This document shows, in pieces, positions 16,499-24,418 of a stretch of DNA of 64,000 nucleotides. The translations under genes were made by a program, and so were the position numbers. The stretch lies in NCBI GenBank assembly GCA_036378155.1, contig DASUXA010000017.1, forward strand, positions 1-64,000, in the 5' to 3' direction. Numbering within the stretch: the stretch's first letter is position 1; the number at the start of each line of letters is the position of its first letter. Origin of the DNA: DASUXA01 sp036378155. Lineage in GTDB: Bacteria > Actinomycetota > Actinomycetes > Mycobacteriales > Micromonosporaceae. The notes under the pieces were generated by a model. That model saw only the letters and a list, made by a program, of their open reading frames with translations, was not told where the DNA came from and did not search any database.

Positions 16499-17521
16499 GT
16501 GCCGAGAGCCCCCTGGCGCCGGCGCCGCACGACTGACAGCCCCCGCCCCGCTGGGCGTCAATGGACCCGCCGGCTGCGTCGCAGCGGCTCGCTGGCCCGG
16601 GACGTACTGTTGGTCCAGGTCGCCAAGCGCAGAGCAGGTGTCGCACCGGTCGCGGGCGCCACGACCATGGTGTACCCGCCCGGCGTTGGAGACGCGGAGG
16701 CGCAGCCCCGCCGCGCCAGACTGATCGGCCAGCGCGGATACCGGTCGACCGACACCGCGCCGGTGAGCCCGGCAGTGCCCCTGCCACCGGGCGGGGCGCC
16801 GAGCGGTCCCATCACGATTCCGCTGCTGCCCGGCGAACGGACCACCGCGCGCCGGGTCAAGTTCGCCGTCGCCAACGCCTGCACCCTCGCCAGCCTGCTT
16901 CTCGGCGTCATCGCGATCTTCCTGTGCATGCGGGGGGAAGTACGGGTCGGCGCGGCATGCCTCGTCGGCTGCGTGACCTTCGACGGTCTCGACGGGGCGC
17001 TGGCCCGTCGGTTCGGGGTGGCGAGCCCGTTCGGCGCCCAGATGGACTCGCTCGCCGACATGGTCGCGTTCGGCGTCGCCGCCCCGGTCGTGGTGTACGC
17101 GTCCCTGCACGCCAGCGCGCCCACCGCGGCGGTCGCCGCGGTCTGCGCCCTGGTCGCCTCGTGCGCCGCGATCCGGCTGGCACGGTTTAACGTGTCGCCG
17201 AAGGACGGCAGGTTCTTCACCGGGGTACCGACCACCATGGCGGCGGCGGTGCTGAGCGTGGCGACGCTGATCGGTCTGCGACTGCCCGGCGTGGTCGCCG
17301 TGGTCGCCATCGGACTGCTCGCGCTCGCGATGGTGTCCAGCTTCCCGTACGCGAAGCTCGCCCGGATCGTGAAACTGCCCGCCTGGGTTTGGGTACTCCC
17401 CGCGGTCGGGCTGCTGATCGACTACCGGAACACGTTCGCCGTGCTGGTCGGCGCGTACCTGGTCAGCGGGCCGCTGCTGTGGCTGCGGCAGCGCCAGTCC
17501 ACCGGACGCCTCGCCGCCTGA
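16499..17521 (+). CDS. pssA: CDP-diacylglycerol-serine O-phosphatidyltransferase
   Basis: Makes phosphatidylserine from CDP-diacylglycerol and serine at the membrane. The CDP-alcohol phosphotransferase motif D-x2-D-G-x2-A-R-x8-G-x3-D-x3-D is complete in DGLDGALARRFGVASPFG followed by AQMDSLAD. Six to eight hydrophobic helices span about 120-335. An unusual Arg/Pro-rich N-terminal extension of about 115 residues has no recognised domain; an internal start in it cannot be excluded. The GTG at 16499 follows GGAGGG. It faces the phosphatidylserine decarboxylase gene tail-to-tail, so the two steps to phosphatidylethanolamine are adjacent. Confidence 0.93.
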   Translation: MPRAPWRRRRTTDSPRPAGRQWTRRLRRSGSLARDVLLVQVAKRRAGVAPVAGATTMVYPPGVGDAEAQPRRARLIGQRGYRSTDTAPVSPAVPLPPGGAPSGPITIPLLPGERTTARRVKFAVANACTLASLLLGVIAIFLCMRGEVRVGAACLVGCVTFDGLDGALARRFGVASPFGAQMDSLADMVAFGVAAPVVVYASLHASAPTAAVAAVCALVASCAAIRLARFNVSPKDGRFFTGVPTTMAAAVLSVATLIGLRLPGVVAVVAIGLLALAMVSSFPYAKLARIVKLPAWVWVLPAVGLLIDYRNTFAVLVGAYLVSGPLLWLRQRQSTGRLAA

Positions 17522-17535
17522 CCCGCGCCTCGCAC

Positions 17536-17575
17536 GAGCCGGCGCTCAGGGTGCACGCACCCTGAGCGCCGGCTC
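17536..17575. terminator. Shared terminator between pssA and psd
   Basis: A perfect 18-bp stem (17536-17553 with 17558-17575), loop CACG, between the convergent genes and 2 bp before the psd stop. Confidence 0.88.
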
Positions 17576-17577
17576 GC

Positions 17578-18825
17578 TCAGTCGTTCCAGCGGGCGATGA
17601 CGCTCACCCCGCCGAGCACCCGGTCGCCCGGCGCCACGAGCGCCTGCGCCGCGCTCGCCGGCAGGTACACGTCGGTCCGCGACCCGAACCGGATCAGCCC
17701 GAACCGCTCGCCACGCGCCAGCAGCGAGCCGAGAGGGGCGCGGTGCACGATGCGCCGCGCCAGCAGACCGGTGCGCTGCACGACCACCACCCGACCGTGC
17801 GCGGTGTCCAGCACGGTGTACGCCGCGACGTTGTGTTCCGCCTCGGGCTTCATCGCCGGCGCGTACCCACCGGTCTCGACGAAGTAGTCGGCGACCCGTC
17901 CCGCCACCGGCGACCGGTTGACGTGCACGTCGAGTACCGACAGGAAGACCGCGACCCGCAGGAACTCGTCCGGACCGAAACGCTCGTCGCGCACCCGTTG
18001 CACGGACAGCACCCGACCGTCGCTGGCGGCGAGCACGTCACGGGCGTCGCTCGGTACGTCCCGCTGCGGGTCCCGGAAGAACGCGGCGACCGGGGCGGCG
18101 GCGAGCGCGGGCAGCAGCCACATCTTCGACTTCGGTCGGGTGAGCTTCGCGAACGCCGCCAACCCGAGCGCGATACCGGCGGCGGCGACACCGTTGGAGT
18201 CGATGTGCATGTCGCGGGTCAGCGGCACGCTCGACGTCCGGAACGCGGGGGCGAGCCGGTCCGCGACCGCCGGGTCGGCGGCGTTGAACCGCAGCCGGTG
18301 TACATGGACCGGCGGCTGGTTGCGCAGGACGACGTCGCTGCCGACGCCGTAGAACGCCGCTTGGCGGGACAACTCGTCGGCGGCGGAGTCCGCCCAGCCC
18401 GGCCCGTACCGCCCCGCCACCGCGAGCACCCCGCCGTCCGCGAGCCGCTTCGCCAGTTCGTCGATCCGGGCGCGGGCCGCCTCGCCGGAGCCGGTCAACG
18501 GTTCGGCGACGACGACCACGTCCGCCGGGTCGGCGTCGGCGACCGAGTCCACCACCCGTACCCGGTCCGCCACCCAGTCGCCGCGCGCCTGCACGCGCTG
18601 CCGGACCGCGGCGGCGGCGCCCGGTTCGGGTACCACCGTCAGGGTGTCGCCCGGCAGCAGCGTGTCGAGCGCGGCGGCGAGCACGGTGGAGCCGGCTGCC
18701 ACGTCGACCAGTACGCCCTTCTTCGGTCCGGCATGCCGGGCGAGTTCCGTGGTGAGCACGCGCGCGGCGCGGTCACCGATGCGGGGTGCCCGGTCTGAGG
18801 CGGGGACGGGGGAGTACGAGCTCAT
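17578..18825 (-). CDS. psd: Methyltransferase-like domain fused to phosphatidylserine decarboxylase
   Basis: A 415-residue protein. Residues 205-415 form a complete phosphatidylserine decarboxylase proenzyme: membrane segment near 236-250, ASDGRVLSV, the conserved FLSVLDVHVNRSPVAG, and the self-cleavage site RFGSR, where G381-S382 would be cut to give the pyruvoyl group. Residues 1-200 resemble a Rossmann SAM-methyltransferase: VLVDVAAGSTVLAAAL as motif I and an ELAKRLADGGVLAVAG post-II strand. Motif I departs from GxGxG, so SAM binding is uncertain. Single-domain Psd of this branch is about 220-240 residues, hence the fusion. The start at 18825 has GAGGAG 11 bases upstream. It converts phosphatidylserine to phosphatidylethanolamine; the extra domain might regulate it or methylate a lipid. 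Confidence 0.9.
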   Translation of the reverse strand: MSSYSPVPASDRAPRIGDRAARVLTTELARHAGPKKGVLVDVAAGSTVLAAALDTLLPGDTLTVVPEPGAAAAVRQRVQARGDWVADRVRVVDSVADADPADVVVVAEPLTGSGEAARARIDELAKRLADGGVLAVAGRYGPGWADSAADELSRQAAFYGVGSDVVLRNQPPVHVHRLRFNAADPAVADRLAPAFRTSSVPLTRDMHIDSNGVAAAGIALGLAAFAKLTRPKSKMWLLPALAAAPVAAFFRDPQRDVPSDARDVLAASDGRVLSVQRVRDERFGPDEFLRVAVFLSVLDVHVNRSPVAGRVADYFVETGGYAPAMKPEAEHNVAAYTVLDTAHGRVVVVQRTGLLARRIVHRAPLGSLLARGERFGLIRFGSRTDVYLPASAAQALVAPGDRVLGGVSVIARWND

Positions 18826-18954
18826 CTCGGTCTGGCTCCTCGCGGGTGTGGCCGAGGGGCGGCGCGGACGCGCCAGCCGGCGGGGTGATTCCCGCCGGCC
18901 AGCATATGCGCCCGAACCTCTCGGCGACCTGTCGAGCCGCTCTGATCCTGGTCA

Positions 18955-19167
18955 CTATCCGTGGCGATCCTCGTCGTCGCCGTGCCGGTGTCCGCGCAAC
19001 GCGCCGACCAGACCCAGCGCGCCGACCACGATCAGCGCCAGCGCGGCGAACCAGCCGAACGTGGGCAGCGTGACGTCGACCGTGCGACCGACCGCCCACC
19101 AGACGACCACCAGCAGGAAGATCACGCCGAACAGGAGCGAAAGCCCGTCGCGGTGGTGCCGTCTCAT
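18955..19167 (-). CDS. Small two-helix membrane protein of the PspC module
   Basis: A 70-residue protein with two hydrophobic helices, LSLLFGVIFLLVVVWWAVG and FGWFAALALIVVGALGLVGAL, and a His/Asp-rich C-terminal tail. The ATG at 19167 overlaps the stop of the upstream PspC gene (ATGA), so translation is coupled. The longer open frame upstream is only an Arg-rich shadow of that gene. Function is unknown; the coupling suggests a partner of the PspC-family protein at the membrane. Confidence 0.85.
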   Translation of the reverse strand: MRRHHRDGLSLLFGVIFLLVVVWWAVGRTVDVTLPTFGWFAALALIVVGALGLVGALRGHRHGDDEDRHG

Positions 19168-20855
19168 CGGTGTACCTCCAGGTTCCCCGCGTTCACGTGG
19201 ACGAGCAGGCGCAGGTGTCCGCCGCCCGGTCCGTCCACCCCGTTGTCGGTGACCGCGTGGACGCCGCTGTTCAGCCCGCCCCACGAGTCGCCGAACACGA
19301 CCGCGTCACCCGCGAACAGGTCCGCCTCGACACTGGTGTCGACGGTGGGCGGCAGCAGCACGTCGAGCCGACCGAACGCGACCCGTACGTCGACCGTCTC
19401 GTCGCGCCCGGTGAAGTCGACCCGGCGCAGGTCGAGGGTCGAGTTGCCGAACTGGTTGTCGTAGCGCGGAGCGAGGTCGGACACGCTGCTCGGTATCCAC
19501 GTCACGTTCCCGCCTCTGGGTGCCAGCGGTCTCGGATGCTGCTCGACCAGGGTCAGCGCGCCGAGCGCGATGGTGAGCGCCAGCCCGACCGCGATCAGCG
19601 CCCGCGACCGGCCCCACCAGGTGCCGACGAGCAGACCGAGCCCGACGACCGCGAGCGCCGCGGCGACGTACGCCGACGCCGGTACCCACATCCCGGTGAT
19701 GTCCAGCAGCCCCAGCACACCGGTGACCAGCAGCGCCACGGACACGGTGAGCCGACCGAGCAGGGACGACCCGCGCGGCCCGGACGGCGCCGGGGGCATC
19801 GGCGGGGTGGGCGGCATCGGAGGTTGCCCGGGCGGGGTGAGACCCGGGTACGGGTACGGGCTGGGACCGGCACCGGGCGCGGGTCCCGGATAGCCGCCTG
19901 GTCCGGCGTACGGACCGCGCGGCGCGAACGGCGGCCGGTACCCGGCGGGCGGCGTCGGATAGCCCGCCGTCGCGGCGCCGGACTCGGCGGTCGGTGCTGT
20001 CGCCATGGGCGTGGTCGGCGGTTCCGTGCCGCCGAGCGGTCCCGCCCCGCCCATCGGTCGCGCCTCGCCCGGCGGTACCGGCGGCTGCCCAGCCCCGCCC
20101 GGTCCGCGCCCGCCCTCGTGCCGCGTGATCAGCAGTACCGCGGCGAGTAGGGCGGCGAGGACCACCAGTCCGGGGTGGAACCCCCGGTCGACGACGGCGC
20201 CGAAGGTGATGGCGGCGAGGATGAGCAGCACCACGGTCGTCACCGCGGACGTGCTGGAACGTCCCTTCCAGACCAGCGCCTCGACCGGCGAGGCGCTGTC
20301 GCCCTCGGACGGGATCAGCAGCCAGCCGATCAGGTACGCGAGCAGACCGATGCCGCCGACGAAGGTGAGCACGACCGTGAGGACCCGCCACAGCACCGGG
20401 TCGGTGTTCGTGGCGCGCGCGACGGCGGCGCACACGCCCGCGAAGTACCGCCCGTTCCGGGGTCGTACCAGTCCGTACCGGGTGGCGAAGCCGGCGGTGC
20501 CGGGCGGCGGCGGCGGAAACCCGCCGGGCGGCGGGAATCCCGCTCCCGGCGGCGGGAAGCCAGGCGGCGGAGGAGGTGGCGGCGCGCCGCCGGGTGGTGG
20601 CGGAGGCGTGGCACCGCCGGGCGGCGGGGACGGTGTCGTGTCGCTCGGCGACGACGGCTCGGGCGCGGTCGGCGCGTCGCCTTCCGACGCCGTCGGCGTC
20701 TCGACTTCTGACGGAGGCGTCACTTCTGAGGCAGGCGTCGCGCCCAGCGGAATCGTCGGCTGCTCATCCGCGGCGGGGGGCGCGTCGTCCGGTTCGCGAG
20801 CCGGGTCGTCGCGAGGATCGCGCTCCGGCTCGCCGGGGACAGGCACACTGGTCAT
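19164..20855 (-). CDS. PspC-domain membrane protein with Pro-rich region and adhesin-like C-terminus
   Basis: A 563-residue protein with four parts: a disordered N-terminus (about 1-120) with long Pro/Gly runs; a PspC domain at 125-185 (RYFAGVCAAVARATNTDPVLWRVLTV and a GLLAYLIGWLLIP helix); a second Pro/Gly/Tyr-rich linker at about 250-370 between membrane helices; and a C-terminal beta-rich domain (WIPSSVSDLAPRYDNQFGNS...VRVAFGRLDVLLPP...GNLEVHR) of the DUF2154/LiaF 'toast-rack' type. It is divergent from a PspC-domain sensor kinase 140 bp away. The arrangement matches LiaF/PspC envelope-stress modules, in which the membrane protein restrains the kinase. Confidence 0.9.
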   Translation of the reverse strand: MTSVPVPGEPERDPRDDPAREPDDAPPAADEQPTIPLGATPASEVTPPSEVETPTASEGDAPTAPEPSSPSDTTPSPPPGGATPPPPPGGAPPPPPPPGFPPPGAGFPPPGGFPPPPPGTAGFATRYGLVRPRNGRYFAGVCAAVARATNTDPVLWRVLTVVLTFVGGIGLLAYLIGWLLIPSEGDSASPVEALVWKGRSSTSAVTTVVLLILAAITFGAVVDRGFHPGLVVLAALLAAVLLITRHEGGRGPGGAGQPPVPPGEARPMGGAGPLGGTEPPTTPMATAPTAESGAATAGYPTPPAGYRPPFAPRGPYAGPGGYPGPAPGAGPSPYPYPGLTPPGQPPMPPTPPMPPAPSGPRGSSLLGRLTVSVALLVTGVLGLLDITGMWVPASAYVAAALAVVGLGLLVGTWWGRSRALIAVGLALTIALGALTLVEQHPRPLAPRGGNVTWIPSSVSDLAPRYDNQFGNSTLDLRRVDFTGRDETVDVRVAFGRLDVLLPPTVDTSVEADLFAGDAVVFGDSWGGLNSGVHAVTDNGVDGPGGGHLRLLVHVNAGNLEVHR

Positions 20856-21007
20856 GAGGTGATCGTCGCCCGCGATCCGCCCGAGTCGCCTCAGGCGGCG
20901 ACCCTGACACCACCCTGACTTCAGCAGGTACCGATGTCCGGGTGGTCCCGGTGGTCTGTCGTCCGCGGCGCGTGTGACGATCGGTACGACCCGTCATGGA
21001 GAGGCCG

Positions 21008-22213
21008 ATGACCGTTCCGACCCGCCGTCTGTACCGCGACACCCGACAGCGGGTCGTCGCCGGTGTCGCGTCCGGTATCGCCGCGCACCTCGGTCTGCCG
21101 GTCATCGCGGTACGGGTCGCCTTCGTGGTGCTGCTGCCCGTCCAGGGGCTCGGCGCGCTGCTGTACGCGGCGTTCTGGGCGGTCCTGCCGGTGGCTCCGA
21201 CGACCGGGGAACCGCCCCGACGGGACACCCGTCAGATCCTGCCGTACCTCGCCCTCGGCGCCGGCGTCCTGCTGTTGTCCGTGGTCACCGGGCTCGCCGG
21301 GGTGGACGCCTCGCTCGGCTGGCTGGTCGCGGTCGTCGCGGTCGGCGCCGGGATCATCTGGCACCAGGCGGACCCGGACCGGCGTCGGCGGTGGACCGGC
21401 GCGGTGATGGCGGAGACCGACAGCCGCTCGTCGCTGCTGCGGGTGATCGGCGGCGGCGGGCTCGTGGTGGTCGGGGTGATCGGCATCATCGCCGTGTTCT
21501 CGCCGCTGTCCAGCGCCGGCTTCTCCTCGATGGTCAACGGGCTGCTGTACGCGCTGGTCGCGCTCGCCGGGGTCGCCCTGGTCACCGCCCCGATGCTGTG
21601 GCGGATGGTCGGTCAGTTGCGTGCCGAACGCGAGGCGCGCATCCGCGAGCAGGAGCGCGCCGAACTGGCGGCGATGGTGCACGACCAGGTACTGCACACT
21701 CTCGCCCTGATCCAGCGCAACGCGAGCGATACCAAGACCGTCCAGCGGCTGGCCCGCGGTCAGGAACGCAGCCTGCGCAACTGGCTGTACAAGCCGGTCG
21801 GCTCGCCGACCGAGCGGTTCGCGGCGGCGCTCGAGGAGATCGCGGCTGAGGTCGAGGACACGTACGCGATCACGGTCGAGGCGGTGGTGGTTGGCGACCG
21901 TACCGTCGACGAGCGGCTCGCGCCGCTGATCGCGGCGGCTCGCGAGGCGGTGGTGAACGCGGCCCGGCACGCGAAGGTGCAGACCGTGTCGCTGTACGCC
22001 GAGGTCGAGCCGGATCAGTGCAGCGTGTTCGTGCGCGACCGGGGCGTCGGTTTCGACGTGTCCACCGTCGAGGACGACCGGCACGGGGTACGCGGGTCGA
22101 TCATCGGTCGGATGGAGCGGCACGGCGGGCGCGCTGAGATCGTCAGCGCGCCCGGCGAGGGTACCGAGGTGCGGCTGATCATGCCGACACCCGGAAGGAG
22201 AGACGATGGATGA
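21008..22213 (+). CDS. PspC-domain sensor histidine kinase (LiaS/NarX-like)
   Basis: An about 401-residue membrane sensor kinase. An N-terminal PspC domain (LYRDTRQRVVAGVASGIAAHLG...FVVLLP) is followed by about five more helices and then a HisKA_3/HATPase module: phospho-acceptor histidine in AELAAMVHDQVLHTLALIQ (residue 225 from this start), N-box AAREAVVNAARHA and G-box DRGVGFD. The HATPase lacks an obvious extra domain and ends just after GEGTEVRLIMP. I prefer the ATG at 21008, since GGAGAGG lies right before it; an ATG at 20996 is also in frame. The stop overlaps the response-regulator gene by 8 bp. It likely senses membrane stress and phosphorylates that regulator. Confidence 0.92.
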   Translation: MTVPTRRLYRDTRQRVVAGVASGIAAHLGLPVIAVRVAFVVLLPVQGLGALLYAAFWAVLPVAPTTGEPPRRDTRQILPYLALGAGVLLLSVVTGLAGVDASLGWLVAVVAVGAGIIWHQADPDRRRRWTGAVMAETDSRSSLLRVIGGGGLVVVGVIGIIAVFSPLSSAGFSSMVNGLLYALVALAGVALVTAPMLWRMVGQLRAEREARIREQERAELAAMVHDQVLHTLALIQRNASDTKTVQRLARGQERSLRNWLYKPVGSPTERFAAALEEIAAEVEDTYAITVEAVVVGDRTVDERLAPLIAAAREAVVNAARHAKVQTVSLYAEVEPDQCSVFVRDRGVGFDVSTVEDDRHGVRGSIIGRMERHGGRAEIVSAPGEGTEVRLIMPTPGRRDDG

Positions 22214-22856
22214 GCCGAGGCGGCTGCGGGTGTTCCTGGTCGACGACCACGCGATGTTCCGAGCCGGGGTACGCGCCGAACTCGGCGGTCGGGTCGACGT
22301 GGTGGGCGAGGCGAGCACCGTCGCCCAGGCGATCACCGCGATCGCGGCGACCCAGCCGGATGTCGTGCTGCTGGACGTACACATGCCGGACGGTGGCGGG
22401 CGCGCCGTGCTCGACGCGATCCGGCGTACCCACCCGCAGGTCAGGTTCCTGGCGCTGTCCGTCTCCGATGCGGCTGAGGACGTCATCGGGCTGATCCGCG
22501 CCGGGGCGCGGGGGTACGTCACCAAGACGATCTCGTCGCAGGAGTTGACGGACGCGATCCGTCGGGTCGCCGACGGCGACGCCGTGTTCAGCCCGCGACT
22601 CGCCGGGTTCGTCCTGGACGCCTTCGCCGCCCGCCCGGACGCCCCCGTCGCCGACCCCGAACTGGACCAGTTGACCAACCGGGAACGCGAGGTGCTGCGG
22701 CTGCTCGCGCGCGGCTACGCGTACAAGGAGATCGCCAAGGAGCTGTACATCTCGATCAAGACGGTCGAGACGCACGTCTCCAACGTGCTGCGCAAGTTGC
22801 AGATGTCCAACCGGTACGAGTTGTCCCGCTGGGCGGCTGACCGCCGGCTGGTCTAG
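22206..22856 (+). CDS. NarL/LuxR-family response regulator, partner of the PspC kinase
   Basis: A 216-residue two-component regulator. The receiver is canonical: acidic pair D13-D14 (FLVDDH), phospho-acceptor D57 (VVLLDVHMPD), switch Ser/Thr in LALSVSD, and lysine in YVTKTISS. The GerE-type helix-turn-helix follows at about 155-215 (LTNREREVLRLLARGYAYKEIAKELYISIKTVETH). It overlaps the kinase gene by 8 bp and has GGAGAGACG before its ATG, so the two form one unit. The likely target is the divergent PspC/toast-rack operon, as in LiaRS and related systems. Confidence 0.95.
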   Translation: MDEPRRLRVFLVDDHAMFRAGVRAELGGRVDVVGEASTVAQAITAIAATQPDVVLLDVHMPDGGGRAVLDAIRRTHPQVRFLALSVSDAAEDVIGLIRAGARGYVTKTISSQELTDAIRRVADGDAVFSPRLAGFVLDAFAARPDAPVADPELDQLTNREREVLRLLARGYAYKEIAKELYISIKTVETHVSNVLRKLQMSNRYELSRWAADRRLV

Positions 22857-22857
22857 C

Positions 22858-23160
22858 AGCGGGGCGTACTACACCCGCTACGGGCCGGATGATCGCGAGT
22901 TCCACCCGGACTGGTTCCAGCCGGCTATCCCGTCGCACCACGGACCCGTCCACGCGCTGATCCTGGACGACACGTGGACCACCGGTTCGCGCGCGCGGTC
23001 GCTCGCGTACGCCTTGAGGGCGGCTGGCGCTACGACGGTCACGATCGTCGTCCTCGGCCGGCATGTGGACCCGGATTACCGACCGTCCCAACGGCTGCTC
23101 AAGACGATTCGAAACCCGATTTTCGACACCGCTCGATGCGTACTGGACGACCGGCGCTAA
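22858..23160 (+). pseudogene. Phosphoribosyltransferase remnant lacking its 5' half
   Basis: About 100 codons are open from just after the response-regulator stop to a TAA at 23160, with no usable start codon near the beginning. The product SGAYYTRYGPDDREFHP... contains the PRPP-binding loop HALILDDTWTTGSRARSLA, followed by the helix-strand of the type I phosphoribosyltransferase fold (ALRAAGATTVTIVVLGRHV). The N-terminal half of the fold is missing. The 3' end is uninterrupted, which suggests a fairly recent deletion. It resembles ComF/amidophosphoribosyltransferase-like proteins rather than hpt or apt. Confidence 0.8.
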
Positions 23161-23186
23161 TGACGTCGGCGCTGCGTCGACAACCC

Positions 23187-23924
23187 TCAGGCGGTGCGGA
23201 GCACCGTGAACGCCTCGGCAAGTCGGCCCTCGGGCAGCCCAGCCGCCGAGGCGGTCGTCGCCAGGCGCTCCCGGATGAACGAGTCGATCTCGACGTGGCT
23301 GGTCTGGGTGCTGTGCGCCATCAGGGCGGCGAGCTTGCGCGGGTACGTCTCGGTGACGTCCACAACGTGGTCCGGGTTGGGACCGCCGTGGTACCACACC
23401 TCCCGAACCACCCACGGCTCCAACCTCTCGTCGAGCAGCAGTTCCGGGTAGGCGAACGGGTTGCGGGCATCCGGGTAGATCGCGCAGGTGGTCGCCTCGC
23501 CCACGGCGAGGTGGTCGGGGTGGCTGGGACCGGCGATGCGCGCCCAGTTGCGCAGCGGGGAGTTGGTCAGGACGCGGTCCGGCCGGAACCGCCTGATCGC
23601 GCGGGTGATGTCGCGGCGCAGGTCGAGGGACGGGGTCACCGCGCCGTCCGGGTACCCGTCCAGGAACTCCACGTGCGTGACGCCGACGGCGGCTGCCGCC
23701 GCCCGCTGCTCCGCCTCGCGCAGGATCGGCATCTGGTCGCGCGGCGTGTCGTCGAAGCCGCCCGCGTCACCGCGGGTGACCAGCAGGTACCGGACGTCGA
23801 GACCGTCGTCGACCCAGCGCGCGACGGTCCCTGCCGCGCCGAAGTCGATGTCGTCTGGGTGAGCCGCGACGCACAGGACGCGCTGGACGTCGGACAGCGG
23901 TGTAACGGACGGTGGAAAGCTCAC
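23187..23924 (-). CDS. PIG-L (LmbE-type) family deacetylase
   Basis: A 245-residue zinc-dependent hydrolase of the MshB/Mca/PIG-L group, which removes acetyl or acyl groups from amino sugars or mycothiol conjugates. The first metal and base motif is AAHPDDIDFGAAGT at 20-33, and the second zinc histidine lies in GPSHPDHLAVGEA. No signal peptide is present, so it is cytoplasmic. Against MshB (about 300 residues) it is short, so a generic de-N-acetylase is the safer name. It is 15 bp downstream of the chorismate mutase gene on the same strand and may be co-transcribed. Substrate unknown. Confidence 0.9.
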   Translation of the reverse strand: MSFPPSVTPLSDVQRVLCVAAHPDDIDFGAAGTVARWVDDGLDVRYLLVTRGDAGGFDDTPRDQMPILREAEQRAAAAAVGVTHVEFLDGYPDGAVTPSLDLRRDITRAIRRFRPDRVLTNSPLRNWARIAGPSHPDHLAVGEATTCAIYPDARNPFAYPELLLDERLEPWVVREVWYHGGPNPDHVVDVTETYPRKLAALMAHSTQTSHVEIDSFIRERLATTASAAGLPEGRLAEAFTVLRTA

Positions 23925-23939
23925 GGACGCCGATCGTAG

Positions 23940-24218
23940 TTACAGCGGTCCTCGGCCGGCGCGCAGGATCAGCAGCGCGAGTTGGGTTCCGTCGGCGCCG
24001 AGCGCGGAGCGGAAGCGCTCCAGGATCTCCCGCTCGCGGGACAGGACGAGCCGGGTGCCGCCGGACGCCATCCGGGTCGCCCCGACCTCCTGCGAGATGG
24101 CGGCGCGCTCGCGCCACAGTTCGATGAGCGTGGCGTCGATCTCGTCGATGCGCGCCCGCAGTTCGGCGATCCGGGCGTCCGCTCCGGGCTGCGAGTCCTT
24201 GACGGTGGTGGCAGGCAT
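23940..24218 (-). CDS. aroQ: Chorismate mutase (AroQ class)
   Basis: A 92-residue all-helical enzyme converting chorismate to prephenate, the branch point to phenylalanine and tyrosine. The AroQ helix 1 reads ARIAELRARIDEIDATLIEL with active-site arginines, followed by WRERAAISQEVGATRM and VLSREREILERFR. The lysine of E. coli AroQ residue 39 has no clear equivalent, so activity may need a DAHP synthase partner, as for the weak mycobacterial enzyme. The ATG at 24218 follows AGGGAG. Upstream lie a Phe-Phe-Tyr-Tyr leader peptide and a terminator, which fit control by aromatic amino acid supply. Confidence 0.92.
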   Translation of the reverse strand: MPATTVKDSQPGADARIAELRARIDEIDATLIELWRERAAISQEVGATRMASGGTRLVLSREREILERFRSALGADGTQLALLILRAGRGPL

Positions 24219-24261
24219 GTCGTACTCCCTGGTGTGGTCGGGTCCACGCGCCGGGAGCCGA

Positions 24262-24348
24262 GAAGGCCCCGGGCTCGTGGAGCCCGGGGCCTTCGGTAGG
24301 TCTTCGGTTCGAGGCGCGACCTACGGCTGCCGGACTCCGGAGCCGTAG
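24262..24348 (-). promoter_or_regulatory. Transcription attenuator of chorismate mutase
   Basis: The minus-strand RNA holds competing structures. A terminator-like 15-bp perfect stem (24294-24280 with 24276-24262, loop CAC) lies 43 nt before the aroQ start. An early hairpin pairs 24348-24341 (CUACGGCU) with 24328-24321 (AGCCGUAG). Leader codons 24338-24330 (GGAGUCCGG) can instead pair with 24287-24279 (CCGGGCUCC, one G-U) inside the terminator arm, giving an antiterminator. A ribosome stalled at the FFYY codons would leave 24338-24330 free, whereas one at the leader stop would cover it. This is the logic of Phe/Tyr-sensing attenuation. Confidence 0.75.
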
Positions 24349-24374
24349 TAGAAAAATCGCGGGTGTCGAACCAC
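24321..24374 (-). CDS. Leader peptide MVRHPRFFYYGSGVRQP
   Basis: A 17-codon reading frame from GTG at 24374 to TAG at 24321, containing consecutive codons TTT TTC TAC TAC. TTT is rare in this genome. It lies between the preceding membrane-protein gene and the terminator of the chorismate mutase gene, which makes phenylalanine and tyrosine precursors. No ribosome-binding site is needed if the transcript is leaderless: CATACT lies 7 bases upstream of the GTG. Confidence 0.75.
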   Translation of the reverse strand: MVRHPRFFYYGSGVRQP

Positions 24375-24381
24375 GCCGTCG

Positions 24382-24387
24382 AGTATG
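24382..24387 (-). promoter_or_regulatory. -10 element for a leaderless leader transcript
   Basis: CATACT on the minus strand, with 7 bases to the GTG of the leader peptide, the spacing expected when transcription begins at the start codon. No convincing -35 was seen. Confidence 0.5.
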
Positions 24388-24418
24388 CCACCCGTACGAC
24401 CCGATGCGACCTGCCACT

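Noticed and set aside
20480..20640. Tandem repeats as a regulatory or CRISPR element
   Set aside because: They encode Pro/Gly-rich segments of the PspC-domain protein.
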